From: Watersipora subatra
Lineage: Eukaryota > Bryozoa > Gymnolaemata > Cheilostomatida > Watersiporidae
NCBI RefSeq assembly: GCF_963576615.1
Contig: NC_088711.1
Location: 1,612,001-1,676,000, forward strand
Direction of reading: 5' to 3'
DNA: 64,000 bases
The position numbers and the translations under genes are program-made. Shown piece after piece: positions 1-13,900 of the stretch (position 1 is its first letter; the number at the start of each line of letters is the position of its first letter). Under the pieces are notes generated by a model that worked only from the letters and a program-made list of their open reading frames with translations, was not told the origin of the DNA and searched no databases.

Positions 1-270
1 AACTTTCGGTCTACGCACAGTACTTTTAATTCACATAATTCTGCACAGAAAATCGTGCACAAAAACACGGTACAACAGTATAACCCCTGAGCAGTTGAAA
101 AATACATAGTGATGCTGTTCTCATAAAACACCTCCGGCATACTTGGCAACTGACTCAAGTGCTCGTATCTCAAACATGGCTCGTATGTTAGTGCTAAAAC
201 TTGCTTGAAAGCTGGCTCGTATCTCAAGTTTCTCGTACGTTGGAGCACTCGTAAGTTGAAGTATTACTGT
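1..270. mobile_element. Partial MITE, right end only
   Basis: The segment ending near 268 reads, on the reverse strand, CAGTAATACTTCAACTTACG. This resembles the terminal repeat of the element at 28858-29602 (CAGTCATACCTCGACTTACG). Inner stretches also match, for example the 'gatgctgttct' and 'gcatacttggc' pieces. The other end is not in the window, so the element is truncated or runs off the left edge. I see no host exon here. Confidence 0.5.
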
Positions 271-636
271 ATACAATTTCTCTTCTCTGGCTAATTTGCT
301 GAAAACCACTGCCCAGCATGGAAACGTACAATCTCCTCGACTTCGGAGGGGGCTGCATCGAAGCACTGCTCATCATGGAAACATAGTGAATATCTGATGT
401 TGAACTAGCTGCCATGAACTCTCCTAGTAGACACTGCTGGCCTAAACTTAACTCTCTCTAATACAGCAAACAGAGCAAGAGGATTACTAAATGCTGGCAA
501 ACTTATTATTCTTGTAAACAGCGTTCATTGCCAGCACACCTTTTATGACCTCTTGTGACCTCTTATGATCATATCACATCTTGTTTAAACTTATAAAATT
601 ATCAACAAAACTATCACCACTTATAAAAAAACAAAA

Positions 637-1983
637 ACTAAACTGAGTACCTACTGATTACTAAAGCTAAACTGAATACCTACTTATTACTATAGCTAAA
701 CTGAATACCTACTGATTACTAAAGCTAAACTGAGTACCTACTGATTACTATAGCTAAACTGAGTACCTACTGATTACTAAAGCTAAACTGAATACTTACT
801 GATTACTAAAGCTAGGTTGAGTACTATTGATTATTAAAGCTAAACTGAGTACCTACTGATTACTAAAGCTAAACTGAGTACCTACTGATTACTATAGCTA
901 AACTGAGTACTTATTGATTACTAAAGCTAAACTGAGTACCTACTGATTACTAAAGTTAAACTGAGTACCTACTGATTACTAAAGCTAGGTTGAGTACTTA
1001 CTGATTACTAAAGCTAAACTGAGTACCTACTGATTACTATAGCTAAACTGAGTACCTACTGATTACTAAAGTTAAGCTGAGTACCTACTGATTACTAAAG
1101 TTAAACTGAGTACCTACTGATTACTAAAGTTAAACTGAGTACCTACTGATTACTAAAGCTAGGTTGAGTACTTACTGATTACTAAAGCTAAACTGAGTAC
1201 CTACTGATTACTATAGCAAAACTGAGTACCTACTGATTACTAAAGCTAGGTTGAGTACTTATTGATTACTAAAGCTAAACTGAGTACCTACTGATTACTA
1301 AAGTTAAACTGAGTACCTACTGATTACTAAAGCTAGGTTGAGTACTTACTGATTACTAAAGCTAAACTGAGTACCTACTGATTACTAAAGCTAAACTGAG
1401 TATCTACTGATTACTAAAGCTAAACTGAATACCTACTGATTACTATAGCTAAACTGAGTACCTACTGATTACTAAAGCTAGGTTGAGTACTTATTGATTA
1501 TTAAAGCTAAACTGAGTACCTACTGATTATTAAAGTTAAACTGAATACCTACTGATTACCTAAGCTAAACTGAGTACCTACTGATTATTAAAGCTAGGTT
1601 GAGTACTTTTTGATTATTAAAGCTAAACTGAGTACCTACTGATTATTAAAGTTAAGCTGAATACCTACTGATTACCTAAGTTAAACTGAGTACCTACTGA
1701 TTACTAAAGCTAGGTTGAGTACTTATTGATTACTAAAGCTAAACTGAGTACCTACTGATTACTAAAGTTAAGCTGAATACCTACTGATTACCTAAGTTAA
1801 ACTGAGTACCTACTGATTACTAAAGCTAGGTTGAGTACTTATTGATTACTAAAGCTAAACTGAGTACCTACTGATTACTAAAGTTAAACTGAGTACCTAC
1901 TGATTACTAAAGCTAGGTTGAGTACTTACTGATTACTAAAGCTAAACTGAGTACCTACTGATTACTAAAGCTAGATTAAGTAC
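637..1983. repeat. 29-bp minisatellite, about 46 copies
   Basis: A tandem array of a 29-bp unit centred on 'ctgattactaaagctaaac', with common variants 'aggttgagtactta' and 'attacctaag'. Variants recur in blocks, which suggests higher-order duplication. On the minus strand the array abuts the end of the exon at 1984-2065. The last unit overlaps that exon end and its GT donor, so the repeat seems to have grown from an exon-intron junction. Confidence 0.9.
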
Positions 1984-4900
1984 CCACTGATTGCTCGAAG
2001 CTCATCTCTTTCTCGCATGATGCGTTCTATCTCTTTCTGCAGCTTCTTTTCTCTTGCCCGACCGCCTGCAAGAGAGGTTATTAATTCATCACAAACACAA
2101 CTGCTTAAGCCCTAAAAAGAAAGTTAGAGAGAAAATTACAAATAAAAAACAAGCTGTGCCAATGAATTCTAGCAATACAGAGAGACCAAACAGTTTGACA
2201 GCCAAAGTGCACAGATTTGTTGTTCATAATAATATTGAAAGTATTCCTAAATCTACCTGAGTATAAATGTAAACGCTAGAAAATCCTTGTTTTTTTCAGT
2301 TTATATCTTTCAGAGATATTTTATGGCAGTGTTAATTTTCCTGTTTATCTTGTGATTGTCACAACTTTGTTTTATTGCCAATAGAAAGTATATATACAAA
2401 GTATCAATAGGATGATGGCATTTAAAAAAAATGATGGCAGTAGTTTGGCAGCTTCAAATGTATGATTGTTTGTATTACCAAATGCTGGTTAAATGGGTTT
2501 GGTTCTTGGAGGTCCCGTGGTGGTCACATACGATGACATGATAGGCAAGCACTAGCCAAAGCTGAGTGCCAAATATGCCATGTGCACTACTTTGCTTCTA
2601 ACAAGTGTGTTCAACTTGATTCGGATCAATTTTCTGATGGCGTGATTTAAAAGTGAAATTTTAAGCTGATCATATACTTTCAAGGACAGATGAACCCATA
2701 AAATAATCTTCACCTCTTAACCATCATGAGAGAAGGAATTTTAGAGTTCTGCTAAGAAATTGGAAATCAAATTATTTAAAAGACTGCATGGACTTTTTAT
2801 ATATTGTATGCATTGTACATATTGTTAGTTTTGTGAGTGTTGTGCGTGTTGTGTGTATTGTGTGTATTGTGTGTATTGTGTGTGTTGTGTGTATTGTGTG
2901 TATTGTGTGTATTGTGTGTATTGTGTGTATTGTGTGTATTGTGTGTATTGTTGCTATTGTGTGTATTGTGTGTATTGTGTGTATTGTGAGTATTGCATAT
3001 ATTTTATTGCAAAATGTGATCGTCAAACACCTACCAGAGATCATTCATTCTCAGATATCACGCTCTACATAACACTAACACTGATGCATGTTCTAGTTAC
3101 CCAGATTGTGACAGTTTATAATAATTCGATGATACATACATAGAACTTCGTGACGCTTTTTCCGAAGTTCTATTCTGAGCTCCCTCTTGTCAGCATGGAG
3201 TTGAGTAATCGTCTCATTCTGACTTCTGCTTGTATCTTGAACATATTCGTATAGCTCATTAATTTGGTTTGAACCCATCCTGCCTCCTATAATGTAAATA
3301 ATTAGTATTAGCTTCAGTACTACAGGTACTGTTTATCAGTGACTAGACTTATCCATCCTCCATTTCAGTATTTGTAAGAATTTTGAATAGCTTTCAGTTA
3401 AATATTTAACTTATTAAGTATCTCATGGTTCACAATTTAAAAATGGGACTTTATGATCCACCTTTGTCAGGGTGATAGAGACACCCGTAACAAGTATGGG
3501 TTACTAAGCTAGTCTTGCATGTGTCAAGCCTTAGCCCACAATCACAGACTGAACGAGGGACTGGTACATCAAAGAATTGGTAAATCAATATGTGAAAACA
3601 TATAAACATGTTTGTTTATGAAAGTTTGTTGCGCTGGTCGATGATGGGCCTGGAAGCACCATTGCCAGTCACTACCAACATACTACTCACTGCCAGTCAC
3701 TACCAACATACTACTCACTGCCAGTCACTACCAACATACTACTCACTGCCAGTCACTACCAACATACTACTCACTGCCAGTCACTACCAACATATTACTC
3801 ATTGAGCTAAAAATACTAACCTAACTCAATAAAACTCTAGTATTTTAGTGCAATCCAGTTTCAGACATTGCCCTATCGAGTCACCTTCAAAATTGATTTA
3901 GTCTTAAAAAAAGAAGTGGTCAGTATTACATCAATAATACACTAGCATTCTCAGAAATCCACAGCCATTTGTCAGAAGTAAAGTTTTCTTCCCAGACTTT
4001 TATTAGTTGAAGGTTAGAGAGATTTTACCCTTATGTAGCACAGTGATAATATTTTATTTCCTACTTTACTAAATAGTCTCACTATTACTAATTAGTATGA
4101 CTATTACTGACTAGTATCACTATTGCTAACTAGTTATGGTTCAACTAGTTATTTAGAATACTCACAGCTATAATATAAGCAGTTTCATATAACCAGCTAC
4201 GCCCTTTTCACTACCTAAATTACCTCTACTAGCAGCAGTATTTTCTAATGACCAAAGTGTTCAGGTACTGAGCGGCGTGACTCATGGTAAAAGAATGGCT
4301 TGTCTAATTCATAGCTGAATTGGACAAATAGGAATATGTATAATCCCCCATTATATCAGTCTGGGTGTTTTGTGACCTAAAAGCTGGAAATTCCCAAACA
4401 GTTTGTGAATTTAGACACTGGAAAGCCCCTTTACATATTTTCCAACAAACTCATAAGTGTAAGCACATTCTAAAAACCAAATACATTTGCTTATATCATT
4501 CATTTACATGTATATACAAATATACTGAGAGCACATATTCTGAAAAACAGCATCTAATAATAAATTTCATTTATCCACTAGGATAGTGCTTCATATTTAT
4601 GTAGATTAACTGCTTATAGAATAAATTTATACACAAATGTAAGCCGTACATATACTTACATTTATTTTAACTTATAGCCTAGACGTTTCCTGGTTATAGT
4701 TGCTCCCTAGAGGAGCAATGCATCCTCTGCAGTTTACGTCTAGTAATAGATTGTCAGTACAATACTTCTGATTGTCAAATGAATCACTCAAGTAGACTGG
4801 TAGTGATGTCATCATTGAGGGCGGTGCTAAATCAATCAACTGTGTAGCTTTTACACTGTATTCATAGCTCAGTTGGGCTGGCTCGTGTACAACAAATAAA

Positions 4901-7900
4901 AAAGATTTACTATGAATAAAGGGAACAAATAGTACATCAAAAATGTAATAAATTTCAATTCACAGATTTAAATTCAAAGTTAGTCTGTGTAAGAGTAAAG
5001 ACAAATTTTAGTTCGATTTAAAGAATAGGTCATAAATATATTGACTGTCCAAAGATATGTTGATATACATATGATTTGACATATTGATGCACTGATATAA
5101 TTGATATAATGATATAATCTATGTACATTGCACCCTCAAGATACGATGTTGATCCGTTCCAGGGTTGGCATCGTATGTTAAAAAATCCGTATGTAGGGGT
5201 ATTTAGACCATTTTAATTATACAATGCAAACATTCCCTAGTAAAATCGTCAAAATTTTATAAAAATTGGTACATATGGAAATTTAGTAACAAAATAGTAT
5301 GTTAACTTTAGTAACTATAGTTACCTACAATAACTGTTTTGTATTTAGTGTATTTTAATGGTTATGATCCGCAATAAAACACAACATTCCAATGTGTGTA
5401 CAAAATGCAGCATGGAAGGAGTTCAAGACCTTAAAGACGTACGTGTAACATAAATTTAAATAACTAAACTAAGTTTTAGTATGTATTTTTAACTATTTTA
5501 CTGAATTTCAACTTTTTATCTCAAAATGTTTTATTATTTATCAAATTCTGACTTCACTTTCACTGTAACATTTAGTCTCTCTGGTTAAAATCTTTTTCAA
5601 CCTAATTCGACAAGAAAGGCCAAGCGACTCAGTTATTGAAAGCGGCCTCTCACACACTTGACCATTTAATGGCTATCAAAAAGAAAACTGAAATTTTATT
5701 TACTATACAGGATGTACATACCTTTGGAGTAACGTGACTTGAGCTGGTACATGTAGCGAGTAGAGCAGAGAGAAGGCAAAGACTTATTAATGCTAGCTAA
5801 AAGAAGTTGTCTGATACTGTCCAATTTTTCCAACTGGTTTTAAAAGAAAAAGTTTAACACTTTTGGGTTCTGAAAAGCAGAAATGTTCAGGAAGACACAG
5901 CTTTCCTGTTGATGCAGAGAGTGCTTTAAGAAAACAATCTAACTTGGTGCAAAGTAGAAGATAGCCTACTTGATCCCTTTTTGAAGATGCCTGCTGGTTT
6001 TACTGTAAAGGCTGGTGCAGTGCAGAAAATTGCTAGCTACATTAGCTACACTAGCTACATTAGCTAACGTTTGTAAAAGGATCCAGAAGGTTGTACAGTA
6101 GTTTGTCTTGTATGAAATGTGCACAAGAATCAATGTAGCCATACATGCAGAAGTTTGTTCGTATTTATACTCTAGAGGGAAGGGCTTTAGCAAGTTTTAG
6201 AAAGTAATGTGGATTCGTCAACTATTTTGAGTAGCTAGTTATATATGAGTTACATACATATGATGATTTATATTTACGTAGTAGAAAACAGGCCTGCCTG
6301 CAAAGACATAATTAAACAAGAAAATAAAACACAATCAAAACAAAATGAATAAAACATGAAATAAAACATGAAGTGAATAAAACATGAAAAACACTGAAAA
6401 TAAATTAATGATATACCTTATACATACATTGTACAGTATTGTTTTATGTACCAGTACACATCATTTAAGTAAATACTTGAAATTTTTCTGCCGAAGTAGG
6501 TTTTTCTGTCTCTTCTACTTCCTTGCCACCACTAAATGGTTGCTCCTCTTGAGTGCTGATCCGGTGCATGGCCTCCAACATTTTCAAGTCGTCAGTCGTA
6601 AGCTCTTCCTTGTGTTTGTTTGCTTTGATGGATTTCTTGTTTTTAATAACAATAATTGCAATAGTTTATTGGTTGCGACCATATTCTTTGGAAATATTAA
6701 CAATACGAGGGCCTTCTTCCTATTTATTTATGACCTCCAACTTTGTTGTCATAAAAATCATTTTTCTTTCGTCTTGTAATGTTTGTATCAGTCTCAGATT
6801 CCATAGCTAACGAATTATATATAGATACTTGTAGTTATATACATATGCTAAATAAAAGTTAATAGTAAATGGGAATATAACGCTAAAAATGAATATTTGC
6901 TCTCGCTTGTGTACTTTACACGAAGTTTCCCACGTGGAGTGCTGACCTGAGAGAAATCGGTCATTGTGTCTCTTCTAAACATTGTGATATTTTATTCGGC
7001 GAACCACATTTTGGCGTTTTTGTTATTTCGACGTATAATTATAATAAGCACACCGACTGCCAAAATTGAACTCAAACGAAAATTTTCTTGAATTCGTATG
7101 GCGAAATAAAATTTGTACGATGAGGTGAAAATCTCACCATGTTCAACTTCGTAAGGTGAAAAAATTGTATACTATATCAGGGTAATCATATCCTGAGGGT
7201 GCACTGTATATAAGTCTCAAAGTTTGTCGTTCAGCTGTCCAGCCGTAGCACTTAAAATTTAGCAATGAAAATCCATATCGCACAAGATTTGATCTTAGAA
7301 CCTCTCGTTCACAAGACGAGAAGGTAACCCAATAGGTTACACGAGATGCAATGGATTCATTGAGCGGTATGAGGTTTAAAATCTATCTGGGTTAAAATAT
7401 GCATAGCAACTCTGCGTTGCGCACAGCGTCACTAAAGCTTGTTCTCACCGCTGTTATTAGTAAGTTTAGCAATCCGGATACTAGCTTACTAAAATTAGCC
7501 AATGACAACTACATTACCTGCCACTGTTTATATAAGCTGTTTTAACACCCGTGCAACGCCGGGCATTCAGCTAGTTGATATATAAAATGAGCTAATAAAT
7601 GGCTGACCAATGTTTCATAGCTGTCTGACTGATGTGTCTCAAAACAACAGAGTTGTCTTTTCCCGTGTAAGCAATGATACTGAATACATCGAGAATGGCA
7701 GTTTTAAAATATTTCTATGTATTTTAACAGCCCTGAGAAAGCTAATAATATGTATTTTATGAAAGTTCTCAGAATAGATCTTGATCACTCTTTCTGCTGG
7801 TTAAAAATTGTAAGGCATTTATCTCATCTTTTCATCTTTTCCATCCTTAAAATCTTTTCTTTCTTTTACTTGCAAAGTTAACGCTGTCATAAAAGATCTA

Positions 7901-10900
7901 GAAAAGGTTTCTCAGCTCAGCAGTAAGAAACTGCAGAGAAACAGCTGATCTATATTTTTCTAGAACAACTCATGAGTTAGATTGACACCCTCTGTGTTTG
8001 CATTGCCACTTGTCTGTTTGTCCTACTGTTGTTATCAGCACATGATTTCCTCATTAAAACCTCGAAACGGACTGTTAGCTCATGTATCCTCACTTCACAG
8101 CTATGACATCCACCAACAATCTCGAAGCATGCTAGATGTAAATATGAAAGCTCCATAAACCATAACTGACAGATTTGGAACTCAATTTCGTTGTTTCACC
8201 AACTCGACTCCATTTAAACCACTTGGCCTGTGTGTTCTAATCTATTGTATCTATAACACCTAGCTTGTGTGACTTGCTGAGCTCTTCCCTTAGCTCTTCC
8301 TACCTATATGTAGTAGCCTAAAATGGTAGAAATTGGTCTTTACACAAAGACATAATCGTTACAAGTATAACCTAATAAAATAAAGGTGGAGGCATGTTGG
8401 CCACTATTTACAAGTTGCCTAGTTACCGGCTACTCAGACACCATTGACTGTAGGTTTCTACCTTTGCTACAGACAAATAAAACAGCTCAGAGATTGATGC
8501 TAAAATCATCATAGCTCTGTGGAAGATTTGTAAATCCATATAAAATCTGCTGCAGTATTAATACTATGGTGTTAGTTCAATATAACACTTGATATTTGCT
8601 ATGCTTATTACAACCTACCAAAACAAGTTTCATGTCAAATACCCTTTGATTGCAGGGCATGACCATCTCTCTCGTCGACAACAACTGGGCATAACATTCA
8701 CAGGTGTATTCGTTATGCAGTAGAAGCTTATAACGTCTCAGATGCTATTCAGAAAAATTAAGGTATATTTTAAAAGTTACATTTTAGGTACCAGGTCTGC
8801 TACCAACCATGCAAGTACCAAAGAGTAGCCTTAGGTTACATGTCAGACTGGCTAATAATAATAGAGCTATGATGTGCATCTGAGTAGCACATGTGACAGT
8901 GATTTGAAAGTTTAGAAGTTTATTTTAGGGCTATTGCTTAACTAAACAGCGTTTTATTTAAATTCTACTCGGATCCATACTAAAATCTTTAAGAGATTGC
9001 AATTTACCTCAGATGTTGATATAGTGTTACAATTCATTTACAAAAAATACTATTGTTTATTCATATTGCTCACTAAAAATAGAAAATGAAGACTATGATT
9101 TTCTGTTACTGATGTGAATTTTCATAGCAATGTATAAAAACACAATGCTGTCTACATACTATAATACAACACATAATAAACTATATCACCTAAAACAATA
9201 TATAATTACTGAGGTATCCTGAAGTAAAATTGCTGGTTTATATGGCAAGAGAGGACAAGTCCAAGTGTTCAACAAAACAGGCGCAACCCGACCAGGGTTT
9301 GGCAGGTAGAAGGGCATAGTTATGTTTGGCGTATTACATAACTTTTCAGCCATCTAGCAAAAATGAGAAATACTGACATGTGTAAATGTATATTATTGAT
9401 ATCAGCAAACTAAAAATTGAAAAATTATTATGATAGCGCGCAAATGGTAGGATGGATTTTTAAAGCGCTAAACAGGTATAGCATCAAGCAATCTCACATT
9501 TTTTTGCAATAATCAGAACGGGTATAGACTTTGTAAAATCACTGTAGTGTAACACTTGCATAGAATGATATTTTATATAAATGATAGGATAACTCCTTCG
9601 AGCATGCTTGAAAATTGTCTGTCTCATGTTACACATCGGCATCATTGTACATCGGACTGGTATAATGAGTTGAAACAGCCCAACAAACCGAAAAGATTAT
9701 ACTTTTACTCTCTGTGTACGACACACTTCCTGGTTTTTTCTTTCGCGTAGGTATGGAGTTCTTCGCCTTTTTTTCATTCTCTTTAACGCTGCCACTTCTT
9801 TTTCTATCTTTTTCAGATGGTTCTCCAAAACGGCATTTCTACTTTTATAGTCTACAAAGCAAGCAAACTAGTCATCTACCTTGCAACATAATGAGCAGCT
9901 CACAATAATTTCAAGAACAATAGAAAGTACCTTTCAGCTCCTGATCACTTTCTAATATACTTTTTTTTAGAGTTTCAACCTCCTGTTGCAGTTCAGCAAC
10001 CTCACCCGCAGTTCCTGCTACTGCAGGTTTAGCTCGTTTCAGCTGAACCCTTGGTACACGAGCTGACACACCTGTAATATCGAAATAAATGTAATTTAGC
10101 CATACTAGTTAACTCAATAAGCTACAACTGAATCATCTCTAGTTCCCTATTCTTACAACTACTAAAGCTTCAACTTGACTGAAAACAAGAAATTCTGAGC
10201 TCCTCGAATTACTAATCAGCCAGTTTTACCAGAGAAACTAAAGTTCCTTACCAGCAGGTAGATGCTCCATATTAGCAGGTTGGAGTGAGTTGTAACAAAC
10301 TGTAGGCTTCTTTCAATTGTCATTGTATGGGAATGAGCTGGCTGTCATGGCTGGTTCCTTCTATGCACGGATTTCCTATGATGCAACCTTCAGATGGAAT
10401 TGAGAACATATAATACTTGCGTGTTTTCCAAATCTGATATGCCATCAGTAAAATGGCATTCAATTTGGGGAAACTGAACTTTCCAATCTGGAAATCCCAC
10501 CTATTTGGGAAATTGGAAAAATTTTCCAAGGCTTTCCAATATTATGGGAATTTCCAATGATCAACTTTCCAAATGAGACCTTCCATACAATAGAAAAAAA
10601 CTCTCTGAATTTGTTGCATTTATGAGCCAATCTGCTTGTGAAGGGTGTCAAAATCCATCTTTCCATTTTTATAAATGCATCAATGTTTATCACACTATAT
10701 ATCACAGGTCCATTATGTTATAATTTGTTTTCATTTTACTGACTGAAAATTTTTTTTATGTTTTGTGCGCGTGTGATTTATTTCATCAAATATATAGTAC
10801 ATACAATTGCATACATACGAACAAGAAAATAAAGAAAAGTTTGAAACAATTGTACATCAAGAATCAAACAAAAGCAGAGATGATGGGGCCAGTGCGAAAT

Positions 10901-13900
10901 AGCAGAGCTAACCAGTCGCAGGCCCGAGTTGACAGCATAAGGCGTAGACACTAATGCTCACCAAGCAGAGCTAAGGTGGAGCCTTATCTCCGTTTTAAAC
11001 TCACCAATAGGTTTTATTAATTTCAACGACGCTGGCAATTTATTCCACAGTGCAGACATCACAAAGTTAGATGTTCGTTAACCAGCAGATGAAGAACAAA
11101 AAGGAGTAAGAAGTGAGGATGATTGAAATCGGGTGTTATAATGTGAAGATTTTTGAAATGCTTGTGAATGATACAGTTTGTGTGCTCTAATAAGTGATTT
11201 GTAATGATTCTTTCTATCAGCAGTCAAAATTTTAGAGTCGTGAAATAAATCAAAAGTTGGGTAACCAAAAGGCTTTTTATAAATAATCCGCAATATTTTC
11301 TTTTGAAACTTAATTAATTTGTCAAGCTGAACCCAAGAAGCATTTCCCTACGATTCTATAAACTAGCATAATTTAGAGTGAATAAAAGAGTAGTAAAGCA
11401 TTATCAGAACCTTTCTTGGAACAGTAGTGCTTAATCGAAAAAACAGTCCTGAAATAGGTCTTAAGTCAACCAGTAAATTCCGTGTGTGTGAGGACCAACT
11501 CAAATTCTTATCAATTGTACAAGTGTTTATATATAACACAACTGCTAGCACTATTAATTAACACTTCTAACAAGCCGTGTTCAGCATGTTGGTCACATCA
11601 GATCAGTGGCAGCAGGTGCTATCAAAGAGTTTGAAATGTAAATGACTGCAATGGTAAGAGATGGCAGGTGGTATTTTATCCTTTTGCGATCTGTCACGGT
11701 TATTTGCTTTATGACGGTTCAATTAGAACCAATTGAATACGAGTCAACTCCGCTTGTTTTTTCAATAGTATTTATTGAGCGCACAAAAAATATTATTATC
11801 AAACCACAAAATAGTTACATAACTGTGAAAAAAGCTGAAAAAATTACCACAGATATTTGAAAGGAAGTTTAAGAAAGATATTGAACACTTGGTACTACCA
11901 ATATTTGCATAGAGATAAACACAAATAGTTGATGCCTTTCAGCAACTGAAAAATAATAATCGGCAGCGATAGCTGCGTCAAAAGTCAAACTAAGCCAGTC
12001 TTAGTGCAGCAACATTACACACAACTCTAAAGACTCTAGTCTTTATGGTTCAGGTTATCATCAAAAGATAGGCGATCACACTGCTCTACATTTGATTAGG
12101 TCTAATCAGAACTGTTGTGTTGTAGTTTCCACTGATAACTGGCAAAGTTGCACTACAAGCTTCCGAAGGTGTTATTTTACAAAGTAATGTTCTAGCAGGC
12201 CCTTCCACGACGACAACGTGCTGGCTCTTCGGAAAGGAACAGTCACTCGGGCATCATCTGATATGAATATCTTCATGCAAAAGTTGATAATGTTTGATAC
12301 GCTTTTCAGCACACTATGTTTAAAGTGGGTGCTCGAAACCCAAATATTAACTTTAAAAAAAGAACTATTAACACAAGACAAGCGCATCAGCTACTGAGTT
12401 ACCAAACACTGAGTCACACTAAAACTATAATTTATAATCACGCTAAAACAGGCATGTTGCTGATTGTTCATTTTTAACAGTCAGGAGAAGACTCTTGCTC
12501 TGCGTTGAAGGTAATCGGCATCCTCTCCTGTACGTCAGCTACAATGGCAAACACCAAGTATTGGTAAAATAATTCTACATTGGCTCTCTATAATATATTA
12601 CTAAAAATCAAATGCTTATAATGTGTCAACCGTCATCGTAAAACTATTGCTGCCAGTGTCTTTACCCTGACAGCAGATTGCCACTTGTTGCCTTAATCCT
12701 TATAGGTCAATATTATTACTGTTATCGTATTTTTAAGTTGAGTTTTCTGTTCATATGAGTTTTGCTGATAGCCTTGTCTGTGTAACGCTCCCTCTTTCAC
12801 CCCCCCCCCTCCTGTTTAACAATTCTTCGTCCCACCTGCCCCTCCCTCCTATTCCTTCCCCTCGCTCACCCCGTTAAGTTGTAACAGGTATTTTATTTCC
12901 TTGGCATCTTTAACTTCCTCTTCATTCTGCACCCTTTCTAGAGCAGTCGATCTCATTTGATAAGTGAAATTGCAAACTGTTTTTAAATGCTACAGCTACG
13001 CTATTTTAATTACAATATACGTTTATTTCTTTTCCCTATTTCTATACACTAGTACCTACATCTTAATGGAGTGGTTCCCACTTGTTGTTGAAGATGCCTG
13101 ACCTTCCTTTTCAGTTTCTTGTTTCTCTTCTTCACACCTGTGTGAAACAGCAAATAGTCATAAGGAAGAAGGCTGCCAAGAAGAAAAACAAATATTATTT
13201 GATCAACTATTCTGTATACTGAAGCCAAAATGATCTGATCATCATGAAACTGAAGAATTTTGAGAAAGCAAATTCTTAAAACAGTTTGACATATTGACCT
13301 TCAAATCTTTACTATAATAAGAGTCAAGTCTGTCCGTCTGTCCGACCATGCGAAAAGAGTTAGAAAAAAGTATTGCACCAAAGAGGAGTTAAACCTGAGT
13401 AGTCAGATTCCCAGACACACACTCTCCCATCTCACCACTTCATCATCTGTTCATATCTAAGAATAATTGTGCTCATAGTTATTACACATGATGATCTCTC
13501 ACGCAGCATGGGACTAGCAGGGTACTAGTATTAATATTAATAATAATAATAACAGCTATTCTGAGAGAAAGACAGTAAATCTGCTATTAATTAAAGCTAA
13601 ATAAGGATATAATCTAACTAGTGGCTTTACTGGGAGGATAAATCGCTTGTTATATGTGGACGATTTGAAGCTATTTTGGGAAAGAGCATATTTGAAATTA
13701 AACAGGTTTGTTTATGGAAACTACAAGTACTGGGGTAAGCTACAAGAAAACTGCAAGATTCCAACAACTGTAAGATGAAAGGAGTGAAATATAGTTAGGG
13801 GAAGGAATATGGGAAAAAACCAAATTAGCATTTAAATGAAAGAGCTTATAGTAGGGTTGTGGCTGTTTTTCAATACACAGGAGTGATTATTTATTGTTGG

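Larger units (their letters stand above)
5118..7574 (+). mobile_element. Non-autonomous Helitron, split by a Tigger insertion
   Basis: The 5' end is TC at 5118, after an A. The 3' end is CTAG at 7571-7574, followed by T, with a short hairpin (CCCGtgcaacgCCGGG) just upstream. This A|TC...CTAG|T pattern without target duplication is the Helitron hallmark. A Tigger-like element (5126-7206) sits eight bases inside the 5' end. Without it the 5' sequence reads TCTATGTATAAGTCTCAAAG, so the Helitron itself is about 375 bp. No Rep/helicase coding is seen. Confidence 0.7.

Noticed and set aside
637-1990. Regularly spaced repeat, checked as a possible CRISPR-like array
   Set aside because: Units are contiguous with no unique spacers, and the genome is an animal's.
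12801-12840. C-rich run as a possible G-quadruplex or telomere-like sequence
   Set aside because: A single homopolymer-like run without regular G/C blocks.
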